Part shown: positions 18,145-27,918 of the stretch, piece after piece
Numbering within the stretch: the stretch's first letter is position 1
Layout: each line of letters starts with the position of its first letter
Origin: Actinomycetota bacterium
GTDB lineage: Bacteria; Actinomycetota; Thermoleophilia; BMS3ABIN01
Length of the DNA stretch: 64,000 nucleotides
Direction: 5' to 3'
NCBI GenBank assembly: GCA_016235065.1
Contig: JACRMB010000003.1
Coordinates: 186,001 to 250,000, forward strand
Program-made: the position numbers and the translations under genes
Notes under the pieces: generated by a model
The model's input: only the letters and a program-made list of their open reading frames with translations
What the model was told of the DNA's origin: nothing
Database searches by the model: none

Positions 18145-18265
18145 GTGGCATCTTCTACGATCATGGGCGATCTTCCATATTGGACAACTCACGCATGGCC
18201 TCAAGTTTAAATCGCTGCGGCGCAAGTTGAAAGGGCGGCCTTTTTAGAACAGAATCAGGGGGACG

Positions 18266-18946
18266 ATGGCCACGCCTGACAACAGAAATCGCAAACCGCG
18301 AAAAAACCGGTTCGGCAGGAATCTGTCTCCGCTACTGCCGCTTGTGTTTCTGACCGCAATCATCACCTTCTCAGGCGCCGCTGGCTGCGGCGAAGCCGAG
18401 CAGACGATTCCAGGAACTCCTTTCAGGCAGGGCGCCATCAGCAGAAAGACCGCCGTCATGGCTGATCGACTGGACAAGCGCGTGACCAATCTGGTCGTCA
18501 CCATCCCGGCGAAGAAATACCAGGCATCGCTCCAGGAGAAACAGCGCATCGGCTCCATCGAGATTCCGCGCCTCGGCATCCGCGAGTGGGTCATCCAGGG
18601 TTCGTCGACCGAATCCCTGAAGCTGGGCGCGGGACATATCGAGGGTACTTCCATCCCGGGGCTCGGCGGCAACTTCGCCATCGCCGGGGACCGGGTGCTC
18701 TATTCGGCCCCGTTCCTGCGGATGGAACAGCTGGAGCCCGGTGACGAGCTGCTGGTCCATATGCCGTATGGAGAATTCACCTACCAGGTTGAGATCAAGA
18801 CGAACGTGGATCCCACCGAAGTCAGCGTGCTCAAGCCCAGGGGCTATGATTCCGTCACCCTGAGCACCTGCGATCCCCCCTGGGGGCTATCAACACGCAT
18901 CATCATCTTCGCCAAGCTGGTCAAAACGGAGCCCAGGGCAGCCTGA
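18266..18946 (+). CDS. Sortase-like protein (class E/D type) lacking the catalytic histidine
   Basis: 226 aa. Lys/Arg-rich N-terminus, one hydrophobic segment (about 23-40), then a sortase beta-barrel. The catalytic Cys (LSTCDPP) and Arg (STRI) are in place, but the position that reads AGHR in active class D/E sortases reads AGDR: codon GAC at 18689-18691, residue 142. Without this His the usual Cys-His-Arg triad is incomplete, so it may be inactive, altered, or a pseudo-enzyme. GGGGG lies four bases before the ATG. No LPxTG-type substrate was noticed in the window. Confidence 0.8.
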   Translation: MATPDNRNRKPRKNRFGRNLSPLLPLVFLTAIITFSGAAGCGEAEQTIPGTPFRQGAISRKTAVMADRLDKRVTNLVVTIPAKKYQASLQEKQRIGSIEIPRLGIREWVIQGSSTESLKLGAGHIEGTSIPGLGGNFAIAGDRVLYSAPFLRMEQLEPGDELLVHMPYGEFTYQVEIKTNVDPTEVSVLKPRGYDSVTLSTCDPPWGLSTRIIIFAKLVKTEPRAA

Positions 18947-20338
18947 GTGCCAGAGCTGGTCAAAAAGGCAAGCCTGTACATCCTTTTCACGGCTCTGCTT
19001 ATGGGAACGCTCTGGCGGGGCGGATATTTCCCGGAGCAGAAATGGCCGTTCGCCCTGGCTTTGCTGACCGCGGGCGCAGTGGAGATCGCGGCAACGGTCG
19101 CTTACGGCCGTGCGACCGCCCTTCGCTCGATCAGCCTCTGGTCGCTGGTGGCGTTCTGCCTCTTCGCTGTCGCCACCCGTTTCTGGAGTGTCACTCCGGG
19201 GGCTACCGAGCGGGAAACGATGCTGCTGCTTGGTTATCTAGCCGCCTTTTTTGTGGTTCGCACCCAGCTGACACGTTATGGTGAACGGACTCTTGGCTCC
19301 ATCGCTTCCTGGCTGGTCTATACGGCGACGTTCACTGCTGGCTGGGGGCTGGTCACCTTCCTCTGGAGATGGGGGCCGTACGCCGCCATGCTCGACAACG
19401 TCTTCCGCGCTGGTTCGTCCTTCGAGTATTCCAACGCCCTCAGCTGCTTCTCACTGATGGCTCTGCCGGTCACGGTGGCCATGCAGCGGCGGGCGAAGCG
19501 GGAGGACCGTTCCCTGCTTGCGGTCGCCGTCAGCCTGCAGGCATCGGCGGTTTTGATCAGCTATGCCAGGTTCGGCATGCTGGCACTGGCGGTCCTCTCT
19601 TTATACCTGGTGCTGAGCGGCTGGCGCGGCGGCTTCATGCTCTCCACACTCTTCTCGCTGATGGCGTCGCTGCCGATCGCAGTGGCGGCGACGATGACGT
19701 CAGAGTCGAAACAACCGTTCGCCGGCCTGGCCATCTCGCTGACCATTCTCGTCATTGTCTGGCTGGTGGAGCACTATATGGACGAGCCCAGGTTCCGAAA
19801 AATTTTCCAGGTGGTCGCGCTGGCGGCCGCTGCCGGGGGCCTGGCAGCCGCGGCGATTCTAGCGACCCGGAGTGAGCGCATGCGGGTCATCCTCTCCACC
19901 CGTTTCAGCGACGGTTTCAGCCCCGCCCGCCTTTTGCCGCACCGGCTCGATACCTGGGAAGGGGCGATGGACGCCTTCCGGGTGCAGCCGGTCAGGGGCT
20001 CCGGCCTCGGTTCCTTCAGCCAGGTCTTCACTGAGCACACCATCGCCGTCTACACCAAGTATGCCCACAATCTGTTCCTGCAGATGGCCGTGGATACGGG
20101 GGTGATCGGCATTGCGCTGCTGGGGCTGTTCATCGGCTACATCCTTGTGCTGAGCGCCTGGCGGATCATCGCGGCATCTCATCCCCTGGTCCGCGCGCTA
20201 GCGCTATCGAGCCTTATATTCATCAGCTACAACATGTTCGACTGGGAATGGTATGTGCCGGCGCTGACGGCGTGGTTCATGGTCGGGGCGGCGAGCCTGG
20301 AGGGCTACTCAACGGAACCTGACGAAAATACGATGTAG
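18947..20338 (+). CDS. O-antigen ligase/polymerase-like membrane protein
   Basis: 463 aa with about ten to twelve hydrophobic segments and the Wzy_C/O-antigen ligase signature region (RLDTWEGAMDAFRVQPVRGS followed by GLGSFSQVF) in a large loop. Such proteins polymerise or attach glycans on the outer membrane face. The GTG start touches the stop of the sortase-like gene, so they form an operon. A role in a surface glycan is inferred. No other glycan genes are adjacent. Confidence 0.8.
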   Translation: MPELVKKASLYILFTALLMGTLWRGGYFPEQKWPFALALLTAGAVEIAATVAYGRATALRSISLWSLVAFCLFAVATRFWSVTPGATERETMLLLGYLAAFFVVRTQLTRYGERTLGSIASWLVYTATFTAGWGLVTFLWRWGPYAAMLDNVFRAGSSFEYSNALSCFSLMALPVTVAMQRRAKREDRSLLAVAVSLQASAVLISYARFGMLALAVLSLYLVLSGWRGGFMLSTLFSLMASLPIAVAATMTSESKQPFAGLAISLTILVIVWLVEHYMDEPRFRKIFQVVALAAAAGGLAAAAILATRSERMRVILSTRFSDGFSPARLLPHRLDTWEGAMDAFRVQPVRGSGLGSFSQVFTEHTIAVYTKYAHNLFLQMAVDTGVIGIALLGLFIGYILVLSAWRIIAASHPLVRALALSSLIFISYNMFDWEWYVPALTAWFMVGAASLEGYSTEPDENTM

Positions 20339-20423
20339 CAACGGTCATTGATACTGTAAAGGATGAGCAGTAGTAATCAGCCAGAGTTATAAAAATATCC
20401 TGAAGTCCTGGATCGGCTTCAAT

Positions 20424-21053
20424 ATGCTGGGTATGTTTGGTGGGTTTTGGGTAGGCGGGGTCTCAACTTTTTCTTTGCTGTCTATCATTGCAGCAGTCAG
20501 CAATTTTGATATGGAGACATCAAACTCGACATCCGCTGAGCTTCTGACATTCTCATTACTAGGACTTTGTTACGCCGCTGTACTTGGAGCGATGCAATGG
20601 CAACTGTTGCAGCGGCTACAGCTCATACCGATGTGGAAGCTATGGATCGTACCAAGTTCGCTCGGAGGATTACTCGCAGGTCTTTCAGTAATAGCAATCC
20701 CTGAGTTATGGAAATTTTTCGAAGTGCCTGGCCCTTCTGAAGGGTTCGCTTACGGCGTTCTTTGGGGGGCATCAGAAGGTTTTGTTTCTGGTGTGTTTTT
20801 ATCCGCACCACAGCTCTATTATTTCAGGCCGGTTTTGCGAAAGACGCCATTATGGGTTCTGGCAAATATCTTTGCCTGGTCAATTGTGTTCATTCTTTTG
20901 GCAATCGGACCAGACGATGAGGGTTGGTCAGTACTTCTTACGCTTCCCGCTGCTTTCTTTGTCAGTGTGATCACAGGATTGGCCCTTATTCTACTTCTAT
21001 GGCTGAACCGGGATGCATTGGCTGATAACAATCCTGAAAAGGAGCAGACATGA
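20424..21053 (+). CDS. Unknown polytopic membrane protein
   Basis: 209 aa, about six hydrophobic segments, no recognised motif. Base composition is clearly AT-richer than the neighbours, which suggests a recent arrival. The coding frame has no better start codon upstream of the ATG at 20424, though coding-like sequence continues a little further, so an unusual start is possible. The stop overlaps the start of the downstream flavin reductase-like gene (ATGA). Confidence 0.6.
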   Translation: MLGMFGGFWVGGVSTFSLLSIIAAVSNFDMETSNSTSAELLTFSLLGLCYAAVLGAMQWQLLQRLQLIPMWKLWIVPSSLGGLLAGLSVIAIPELWKFFEVPGPSEGFAYGVLWGASEGFVSGVFLSAPQLYYFRPVLRKTPLWVLANIFAWSIVFILLAIGPDDEGWSVLLTLPAAFFVSVITGLALILLLWLNRDALADNNPEKEQT

Positions 21054-21610
21054 ACAAGGTAAATATCGGACCCCGAAACAGCCTCTATCCTTCACTGACC
21101 ACTCTTGTGGGCACGGTTGTGGACGGCAGGCCCAACTTCATCACCATCGCCCACGTGGGCATCATGACCATGAAGCTGATCTCCTTCGGGGTCGGAAAGA
21201 CTCATTACAGCAACCAGGGTATCAGGCAGAACGGCTGCTTCAGCGTCAACATCCCCTCTGAAGAGCTGGTCGTAAAAACCGATTACTGCGGACTGGTCAG
21301 CGGCAGGAAGGAAGACAAGTCAGCGCTGTTCGATATCTTCAATGGCGAGCTGGAAGGTGCGCCGATGATCAGCGAATGCCCCATCAATATGGAGTGTCGC
21401 CTCGAGCAGACTATCGAGTTGCCGACCCACGACGTCTTCGTCGCTGAGGTCGTGGGAACTTACGTGAACGAGGATCTCATCGAATCGGACAAAGTCGACA
21501 TCTCCCGGCTGAAGCCGCTGCTCTTCGACATGAGCAGCAGGAAATACTGGTCGCTTGGTCCGGAGGTCGCTAAATGCTGGAGCGTGGGAAACGATTTGAA
21601 GGGCAGTTGA
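21050..21610 (+). CDS. Flavin reductase-like / flavoredoxin-type FMN-binding protein
   Basis: 186-aa protein of the flavin-reductase-like split-barrel family. The N-terminus (YPSLTTLVGTVVDGRPNFIT) and the SVNIPSEELV and DYCGLVSGR stretches match flavoredoxin-type proteins of anaerobes. It would bind FMN and transfer electrons; the partner is unknown. The ATG overlaps the preceding stop and has AAAAGGAG upstream. GC content returns to the local norm here. Confidence 0.82.
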   Translation: MNKVNIGPRNSLYPSLTTLVGTVVDGRPNFITIAHVGIMTMKLISFGVGKTHYSNQGIRQNGCFSVNIPSEELVVKTDYCGLVSGRKEDKSALFDIFNGELEGAPMISECPINMECRLEQTIELPTHDVFVAEVVGTYVNEDLIESDKVDISRLKPLLFDMSSRKYWSLGPEVAKCWSVGNDLKGS

Positions 21611-21625
21611 AGTAGATGCCGCAGA

Positions 21626-22552
21626 TTACCTTGCGAGGACATCCGCTATCACAAACCCCGCATAAACCACGCTGATTATCCCATTCATGGTCATGAAGGC
21701 AGTGTTGATCCGTGAAAGGTCCTTCGCCGAGACGATGGCGTTCTCATAAGCAAGCAGTCCCGCGACGACGCCTACCCCGATGAAATAGATCAGACCCAGA
21801 CCGAGCACGAGCCCTACTTCCAGCATCAGAGCCGCGGCTAGCAGATGGAAACCGCGAGTGACCAGCAGGGCTCCAGAGACTCCCAGCGACACCGGCAGGG
21901 AATGGATGCCTTCTTTCCGGTCGAAGTCCACATCCAGGCAGGCATAGATTATGTCGAAGCCGGCGATCCAGAAGGTCACCACCCCCATGAGCAGAAACGG
22001 CTCCCACGAGAGCTTCCAGGTGAGCGCGACCCAGGCGCCCACAGGAGCCAGGCCGATAGTGGCGCCGAGAAAGACATGGCACAGCGAAGTGAAACGCTTG
22101 GTGTACGGATAGATGACGAACGCCGCCACCACGATTGGCGACAGGTACCATGTGATCGGAGGAAGCTGGTAGAGGCCTATGGCCAATATTGCCAGCGAGA
22201 GGCCGCAAAAACCGATTCCCTGGCCAAGCGTCAGCGCCCCCGCCGGTATCTCACGACCGGCAGTTCGCGGGTTCCTGGCGTCGATCTCGTGGTCGATTAC
22301 CCGGTTGAGTCCCATAGCCAGGCTGCGCGCCGCCACCATGACCACGGTGATCCAGAACAGTCTGTTTATCGGAGGCATCCCTCCCCAGGCGAGAAAGGCG
22401 CCGGCGTAAGCGAACGGCAGGGCGAAGATGCTGTGCTCGAATTTGACGAACCGGGCGAACAGGCCAGGTAGTTTCAGCGGCGAGGTGTCGGAGGCGTCAG
22501 CCGGCATGGCATATGATGTATGGCGCTTCAGGCGACGTGGCTGCGCGCCCAT
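21626..22552 (-). CDS. ubiA: UbiA-family polyprenyltransferase (menaquinone pathway, MqnP-like)
   Basis: 308-aa integral membrane prenyltransferase with about eight hydrophobic segments. Asp-rich motifs NRVIDHEIDARNPRT and DVDFDRKEGIHSLP bind the Mg-prenyl diphosphate. It lies 9 bases downstream of a UbiD-type decarboxylase, the pair used to prenylate and decarboxylate the naphthoate precursor in futalosine-pathway menaquinone synthesis. The first ~25 residues vary and an ATG at 22507 could be the true start. Confidence 0.88.
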   Translation of the reverse strand: MGAQPRRLKRHTSYAMPADASDTSPLKLPGLFARFVKFEHSIFALPFAYAGAFLAWGGMPPINRLFWITVVMVAARSLAMGLNRVIDHEIDARNPRTAGREIPAGALTLGQGIGFCGLSLAILAIGLYQLPPITWYLSPIVVAAFVIYPYTKRFTSLCHVFLGATIGLAPVGAWVALTWKLSWEPFLLMGVVTFWIAGFDIIYACLDVDFDRKEGIHSLPVSLGVSGALLVTRGFHLLAAALMLEVGLVLGLGLIYFIGVGVVAGLLAYENAIVSAKDLSRINTAFMTMNGIISVVYAGFVIADVLAR

Positions 22553-22561
22553 CCATCTGGC

Positions 22562-23998
22562 TCATCCCAGGTCGATCCCGAGGCGGGACCACTTCTCGTC
22601 GACCATCTTCCTGACCTCTTCGGTCATGGCGATATCGTCGGGCCACTCGCGCTCGTGCCCTTCACTGGGCCAGGTCTTGGTGGCGTCGAGGCCCATCTTG
22701 GCGCCATAGTTGGCCGTAGGGCTGGAATGGTCGAGCACGTCCAGGGGGCCTTCGGTGAGCAAGACGTCCCGCTTCGGATCGACGTTGTTGAACACCCGCC
22801 AGGCGACTTCGCTCTCGTCATGCACGTTCACATGCTCGTCGACGATCACCACGAACTTGGTCAGAGACATCATGCCGAGTCCCCAGACCGCGCTCATGAC
22901 CTTCTTGGCGTGCATGGGATAGCTCTTCTTGATTGACAGGATGGCACAGTTGTGGAAAACGCCTTCCAGCGGCAGGTTCATGTCGACCATCTCCGGCAAT
23001 GTCATCCGAAGCAGCGGCAGGAACAGCCGCTCGGTGGCCTTCCCCAGAAAACAGTCCTCCATGGGTGGGCGGCCGACAATGGTGGTCGCGTAGATCGGGT
23101 CGCGACGGTGGGTGATGCAGGTCAGGTGGAAGACGGGATAATCGCCCGCCAGTGAATAATATCCGGTGTGGTCGCCGAAGGGACCCTCGCGCCGCAGCTC
23201 GCCCTTCTCGACATACCCTTCGAGGATGATCTCGGCGGTTGCGGGAACTTCCATGTCGATGGTTTTACATTTGACCATCTCCACCGGGCTGCCCTTGAGG
23301 AAACCGGCCAGCATCATCTCATCTATGCCCTTAGGTAGCGGCGCTGTCGCCGCGTAAGTCGTCGCGGGGTCGGTGCCGATGGCCACCGCGACTTCGACGC
23401 GCTCACCGCCGGCGCGGAAGTTCTCGGCGCCGTCCTTATGTATATGCCAATGCATGCCGGTGGTGGCGGCGTCGAATTTCTGCAGGCGGTACATGCCGGC
23501 GTTGCACCGACCGTCGGGATCCTTTGTGAAGACGACCGGCAGGGTGATGAAAGGTCCACCGTCGCCGGGCCAGGTCTTGAGGATCGGCAGGGCGTCCAGG
23601 TTCGGCTGTTCCATGACCACTTCCTGGCAGGGAGCGTTCTTGACCATCTTCGGCGCCGAATCCGCCAGATTCTTGAGCTTGCCGAGCGCCTTGACCTTGG
23701 CGACGATGCCCTGGGGCACCTGCATCTCGAGCACACCGCCCAGCTCCGCGGCGATGTCATCGAGGTCGCCGCCGCCGAGGGCCATGCTCATCCTCTTCAT
23801 GCTGCCGAACTGGTTGATCAGCACCGGCATGTTCGAGCCTTTGGCGTTGCGGAACAGCAGCGCCGGCCCGTCGGCCTTGCTGACCCGGTCGGTGATCTCG
23901 GTGATCTCGAGTTCCGGATCCACCGGTTCGTCGATCTCCACCAGCTCGCCCTCGCGCTTCAGCGCTTCGATGAATTGTCTCAGATCGTCAATGGCCAT
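22562..23998 (-). CDS. ubiD: UbiD-family decarboxylase (menaquinone pathway, MqnL-like)
   Basis: 478-aa prenylated-FMN-dependent decarboxylase. The family core and C-terminal part (ERLFLPLLRMTLPEMVDMN, VIVDEHVNVHDESEVAWRV) are complete, and length fits. Paired with the downstream UbiA-type prenyltransferase it probably acts on a carboxylated naphthoquinone precursor. No ubiX-like flavin prenyltransferase is nearby. It belongs to the hemB-hemL-rex-unknown-ubiD-ubiA run on this strand. Confidence 0.9.
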   Translation of the reverse strand: MAIDDLRQFIEALKREGELVEIDEPVDPELEITEITDRVSKADGPALLFRNAKGSNMPVLINQFGSMKRMSMALGGGDLDDIAAELGGVLEMQVPQGIVAKVKALGKLKNLADSAPKMVKNAPCQEVVMEQPNLDALPILKTWPGDGGPFITLPVVFTKDPDGRCNAGMYRLQKFDAATTGMHWHIHKDGAENFRAGGERVEVAVAIGTDPATTYAATAPLPKGIDEMMLAGFLKGSPVEMVKCKTIDMEVPATAEIILEGYVEKGELRREGPFGDHTGYYSLAGDYPVFHLTCITHRRDPIYATTIVGRPPMEDCFLGKATERLFLPLLRMTLPEMVDMNLPLEGVFHNCAILSIKKSYPMHAKKVMSAVWGLGMMSLTKFVVIVDEHVNVHDESEVAWRVFNNVDPKRDVLLTEGPLDVLDHSSPTANYGAKMGLDATKTWPSEGHEREWPDDIAMTEEVRKMVDEKWSRLGIDLG

Positions 23999-24039
23999 CA
24001 GGACTCACCTCAGATATCAGCTTCCATGGAAGAAGTATG

Positions 24040-24795
24040 TCAGTTTTTATGGAAGAAGTCGGCTTCTATATTACTAAATCTTTCGCGCAGGCCGGGGGCG
24101 CGGTTGGCCGGGCCGGTGTCACTATCGCCGGAGTCGTCGACGATGATTTCACTGCCGGACAGCAACTCCTCCAGCCTGTCTTCCAGTTTATCCAGCTCTG
24201 CAAACGCGGGTATCCCGGAATCGGGAGCAGCGCCGCCGCTGGAAACAGAGGCCGCGCCTATCGGGCCACGGCCAATGGATGACATCCTTGCGGCCAGGCC
24301 TAGCGTAGTCACTGCCCAGGCTTTCGCCGCCAGCCCCGGGTCCTGCCGCTCACAATGGATATACGAGCACAGCCGCACCAGTTCGGCGAGCGCCTCGACG
24401 CAGGCCAGGTCTTCGAGACCGGCGATGGCCTCCAGCCCGCGGGCGTACATATAATCACCGGCGAGCAAGTTGAAGTTACCGTCGTCCTGGCGCAGCAGGC
24501 GGCTCTCGCCGTAATGGAGCAGGTATCCTTCGAAGATATATTCGATGCCGAGCCTGAAGTTTTCCAAAACCTTTGTCTCACCTGAATAACTGATATCAAT
24601 ATCAGCGGCGCCTCCGGCTGAACCGGATTCCCTTTCATCTGCGCCAGAAGCATCCATGAAAAGGTCGGAGTATCCCGCCGATACCGGCATCTCAGTTTCA
24701 GGCTTCAGCCGGTCGCCAAAGAGGCTGCTGTCGGCCATGATGTTGCGGCGTATCTCCTTGAGGGTGTTAGCGGTATGGGTTCCGGAGCTGGTCAT
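24040..24795 (-). CDS. Unknown protein between rex and ubiD; possible divergent polyprenyl-synthase-like fold
   Basis: 251 aa. The middle is alpha-helical, with LLAGDYMYARGLEAIAGL resembling a helix of trans-polyprenyl diphosphate synthases (LxGDYLxARxL), but no DDxxD motif is visible, so catalysis as such a synthase is not expected. Both ends are acidic and low-complexity. Its place between rex and menaquinone genes suggests a role in quinone side-chain synthesis, for instance as a non-catalytic subunit. The start is uncertain (24795 or ATG at 24741). Confidence 0.55.
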   Translation of the reverse strand: MTSSGTHTANTLKEIRRNIMADSSLFGDRLKPETEMPVSAGYSDLFMDASGADERESGSAGGAADIDISYSGETKVLENFRLGIEYIFEGYLLHYGESRLLRQDDGNFNLLAGDYMYARGLEAIAGLEDLACVEALAELVRLCSYIHCERQDPGLAAKAWAVTTLGLAARMSSIGRGPIGAASVSSGGAAPDSGIPAFAELDKLEDRLEELLSGSEIIVDDSGDSDTGPANRAPGLRERFSNIEADFFHKN

Positions 24796-24810
24796 CGCGG
24801 CGGACGGTCG

Positions 24811-25446
24811 CTACTTGTCCAGGTAGAACGAGAGCGTCATCAGCTCGGTGGAGAGGTCCACCTGGCGCAGGATGACTGGCTTCTCGCTGGCGGCCCGGAT
24901 CGGCGCGAAGTTGAGCACCGAGGGCACTCCCGCGTCCACTACCTGGTCGATGACTTCCTGGGCTGCCGCCGAGGGCGTGGTGACGATGGCGATGTGCACT
25001 TCGTGTTCCTGAAGGAATTTTTTCAGCTCCGTGATCGGCAGAACCGGACCGGCGCCCCGGTCGTTGCCGATGACCGCCGGGTCGGCGTCGAACATGCCGA
25101 TGAGGTTGAATCCCTGCCGCTGGAAGCCGCGGTATAGCGCCAGCGCCGTGCCCAGCTTTCCCGAACCGACGATGATCACGTTCCAGGAACGGTTGAGGCC
25201 GAGGCATTTCTTGAGCTCATCGATCAGGCGTTCGACGTCGTAGCCGACGCCGCGGATGCCGAACTCGCCGAAATAGGAGAGGTCTTTGCGGATCTGTGCC
25301 GGGTTGGTACCGACCTCATCCGCGAGCTGGCGGGAGGATACAGTAGTGGTGCCACGGCTCTGGATCTCCTGCAGCTTGCGCAGATATTGCGACAGGCGCG
25401 GCACGGTAGCCGCCGGGATCGAATGTTTTCTGGAATTCTGTGCCAT
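24811..25446 (-). CDS. rex: Redox-sensing transcriptional repressor Rex
   Basis: 211-aa NADH/NAD+-responsive repressor. An N-terminal winged helix (about 1-80, with TVSSRQLADEVGTNPAQIRKD) precedes a Rossmann domain with IIVGSGKLGTALALY and the FDADP end of the nucleotide site. Rex controls fermentation and respiration genes by NADH level. It sits between hemL and the unknown/menaquinone genes, which suggests that tetrapyrrole and quinone synthesis are coordinated with redox state. I saw no clear TTGTGAA-N4-TTCACAA operator in the immediate upstream sequence. Confidence 0.94.
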   Translation of the reverse strand: MAQNSRKHSIPAATVPRLSQYLRKLQEIQSRGTTTVSSRQLADEVGTNPAQIRKDLSYFGEFGIRGVGYDVERLIDELKKCLGLNRSWNVIIVGSGKLGTALALYRGFQRQGFNLIGMFDADPAVIGNDRGAGPVLPITELKKFLQEHEVHIAIVTTPSAAAQEVIDQVVDAGVPSVLNFAPIRAASEKPVILRQVDLSTELMTLSFYLDK

Positions 25447-25460
25447 AAAGGAGCCCGGCT

Positions 25461-26753
25461 TCAGGACCCCAGGAATGCCGCAGCCGCCTCGGCGGTGCGG
25501 GCGAGATCGTCATCGCTGTGGGCAAGGGAAACGAAAGCAGCTTCGAACTGGGAAGGCGCCAGGTAGACGCCCGAGTCGAGCATGTGTTTGAAATATTCGG
25601 CGTAACGTCCGGTGTCGCTGGCCTTCGCGGATTCGAAATCGGTGACCGGCCCTCCGGTGAAAAACAGGGTCATCATCGAGCCGACCCGGTTCTGGCAGAC
25701 CGCGGCGCCGTCACCAGCCGCGCCAGCGCCAGCCGCCTCGGCCAGCTTCCCCGCCAGCCAGGCTGATTTTTCTTCAAGGGTGTCATAGATGCCGGGCTTG
25801 CCCAGCTCTGTGAGCATCGCCAGGCCGGCGGCCATCGCCAGCGGATTGCCCGAAAGCGTTCCCGCCTGGTAGGTGCTGCCCGCGGGCGCCACTGTCTCCA
25901 TGATCTCCCGGCGGCCGCCGAAGGCGCCCACCGGCATGCCGCCGCCGATGATCTTGCCGAGGCAGGTTATGTCGGCAATCACCCCGAAGCGCTCCTGGGC
26001 TCCGCCGTAGGCCACGCGGAAACCGCACATGACCTCGTCGAAGATCAGAACTGCTCCATACTCGGTTGCGATCTCACGCAGTCCTTCGAGAAAACCCTCG
26101 GCTGGAGGGACCACGCCCATATTGCCGGCGACCGGCTCCAGGATTATCGCGGCCACCTGTTCGCCCTCGGCTGCCATGAGCTCCTTCACGTGCTCCAGGT
26201 CGTTATAGCGGGCGAGGATGGTGTCCGCCGAGGTGCCCTTGGTGACGCCGGGGCTGTCGGGCAGCGAAAGCGTCGCCACGCCCGAGCCTGCCTGCACCAG
26301 CAGGCTGTCCACGGCGCCGTGATAGCAGCCGATAAACTTGATGATCTTTTCCCGGCCGGTGAAACCGCGGGCTACCCGGAGTGCGCTCATCGTGGCTTCG
26401 GTGCCGGAGTTGGTCATGCGCACCATCTCGATGGAGGGGACTGCGTCGACGACCTTTCGCGCCAGCTCGACCTCGAGCGGGCTGGGGGCGCCGAAGCTGG
26501 TGCCGTTCTTCAATGTCTTCTCAAGCGCGTCCTGAACCGCCGGATGGCAGTGTCCCAGGATCAGCGGGCCCCACGAGCCCACGTAATCAATATAATCGTT
26601 GCCGTCCACGTCGTACATGCGGCTGCCCTCGCCGCGGGCGATGAACAGTGGATCGGTTCCCACTGAGCGCATGGCCCGTACGGGGCTGTTGACTCCGCCC
26701 GGCAGCAGCTTCTGGGCTGCGGCGAAAAGTTCCTGTGATTTAGATGTATCCAA
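25461..26753 (-). CDS. hemL: Glutamate-1-semialdehyde 2,1-aminomutase
   Basis: 430-aa PLP enzyme of the C5 pathway making 5-aminolevulinate. The PLP Lys lies in [16 protein letters not shown], and [15 protein letters not shown] and [10 protein letters not shown] are typical class III aminotransferase blocks. The start is a TTG at 26753 with CAGGAG about seven bases upstream. It lies 80 bases after hemB. Confidence 0.95.
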   Translation of the reverse strand: MDTSKSQELFAAAQKLLPGGVNSPVRAMRSVGTDPLFIARGEGSRMYDVDGNDYIDYVGSWGPLILGHCHPAVQDALEKTLKNGTSFGAPSPLEVELARKVVDAVPSIEMVRMTNSGTEATMSALRVARGFTGREKIIKFIGCYHGAVDSLLVQAGSGVATLSLPDSPGVTKGTSADTILARYNDLEHVKELMAAEGEQVAAIILEPVAGNMGVVPPAEGFLEGLREIATEYGAVLIFDEVMCGFRVAYGGAQERFGVIADITCLGKIIGGGMPVGAFGGRREIMETVAPAGSTYQAGTLSGNPLAMAAGLAMLTELGKPGIYDTLEEKSAWLAGKLAEAAGAGAAGDGAAVCQNRVGSMMTLFFTGGPVTDFESAKASDTGRYAEYFKHMLDSGVYLAPSQFEAAFVSLAHSDDDLARTAEAAAAFLGS

Positions 26754-26833
26754 AATCTGCTCCTGGTTGTTGATTCCTGCCGGCGCCGCTGATCCCGCCG
26801 CCTCGGCGACACGGCGCCTAGCGCTGCGGCCGG

Positions 26834-27805
26834 CTACTTCAGCCAGCCGGCGACATCCTTGGCGTGATAAGTGATGATCGTATCGGCGCCGGCCCGGCGG
26901 ATAGCGGTCAGCGTCTCCAGCACCACTCGCTTCTCATCGAGCCAGCCCTTCGACGCCGCGGCTTTGACCATGGCGTATTCGCCGCTGACATTATAAGCCG
27001 CCAGCGGGAACTTGGTCTCCTGCTTCACGCGGTAGATTATATCCAGGTAGGGAAGGGCCGGCTTGACCATCACCATGTCGGCGCCTTCCTCGATGTCGAG
27101 CAGCACCTCGCGCACGGCTTCGTCGCTGTTGCGTGAGTCCATCTGGTAGGAGCGCCGGTCGCCGAACTCCGGTGTCGACTCGGCTGCTTCCCGGAACGGA
27201 CCGTAATAGGCCGAGGCGAACTTGGCGGCGTAAGACATGATCGGCGTGTTGATGAAGCCCTCGCTGTCGAGCGCCCCGCGGATCGCCGCGACCCGGCCGT
27301 CCATCATGTCCGAAGGGGCGACGATGTCGGCGCCGGCTTCGGCGTGGGAAACCGCCATCTTGGCAAGCATCTCCAGGGTGAGGTCGTTGTCCACGTCGCC
27401 GTCCTTGACGATGCCACAGTGTCCGTGACTGGTGAACTCGCAGAGGCAGACGTCGGTGATGACCAGCAGCTCGGGGACCTCTTCCTTGAGGGCCGCGACC
27501 GCCATCTGGATGATTCCCTCTTCGTCATAAGCGCTGGTGCCGGCCTCGTCCTTCTCCGCCGGGATGCCGAACAGCAGCACGCCGGGGATGCCCAGGTCGC
27601 GCACCTGCTTGGCTTCCTCGACCAGGTTGCTGATGGAAAACTGAAAACAGCCGGGCATCGACTCGACTTCTATACACTTGTCCTCGCCGTGGGTTACGAA
27701 CAGGGGGTAGATCAGGCGGTCCGGCAGCAGGTCGGTCTCGCGGACCAGGTCTCGGATCTGCTGTGACTGCCTCAGACGGCGCATTCTGTAAGTGGGAAAG
27801 TACAC
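26834..27805 (-). CDS. hemB: Delta-aminolevulinic acid dehydratase (porphobilinogen synthase)
   Basis: 323 aa. Condenses two 5-aminolevulinates to porphobilinogen. The Schiff-base Lys is in [10 protein letters not shown], and [14 protein letters not shown] is the three-Cys zinc-site version. [11 protein letters not shown] is also conserved. The start is GTG at 27805, preceded by AAAGGAG. Head of the hem-rex-menaquinone run. The upstream 264 bases hold a large hairpin (27919-27990). Confidence 0.95.
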   Translation of the reverse strand: MYFPTYRMRRLRQSQQIRDLVRETDLLPDRLIYPLFVTHGEDKCIEVESMPGCFQFSISNLVEEAKQVRDLGIPGVLLFGIPAEKDEAGTSAYDEEGIIQMAVAALKEEVPELLVITDVCLCEFTSHGHCGIVKDGDVDNDLTLEMLAKMAVSHAEAGADIVAPSDMMDGRVAAIRGALDSEGFINTPIMSYAAKFASAYYGPFREAAESTPEFGDRRSYQMDSRNSDEAVREVLLDIEEGADMVMVKPALPYLDIIYRVKQETKFPLAAYNVSGEYAMVKAAASKGWLDEKRVVLETLTAIRRAGADTIITYHAKDVAGWLK

Positions 27806-27918
27806 CTCGGGAACTCCTTTGGCAGGTATTTTTCAGTCAGGAATGACTTGTGGCTTTTTTCACTAGCCACCTTGAGTATATTAACGCAGGATTCGTGGGT
27901 GGTAAAGCTGAGGGGGAG

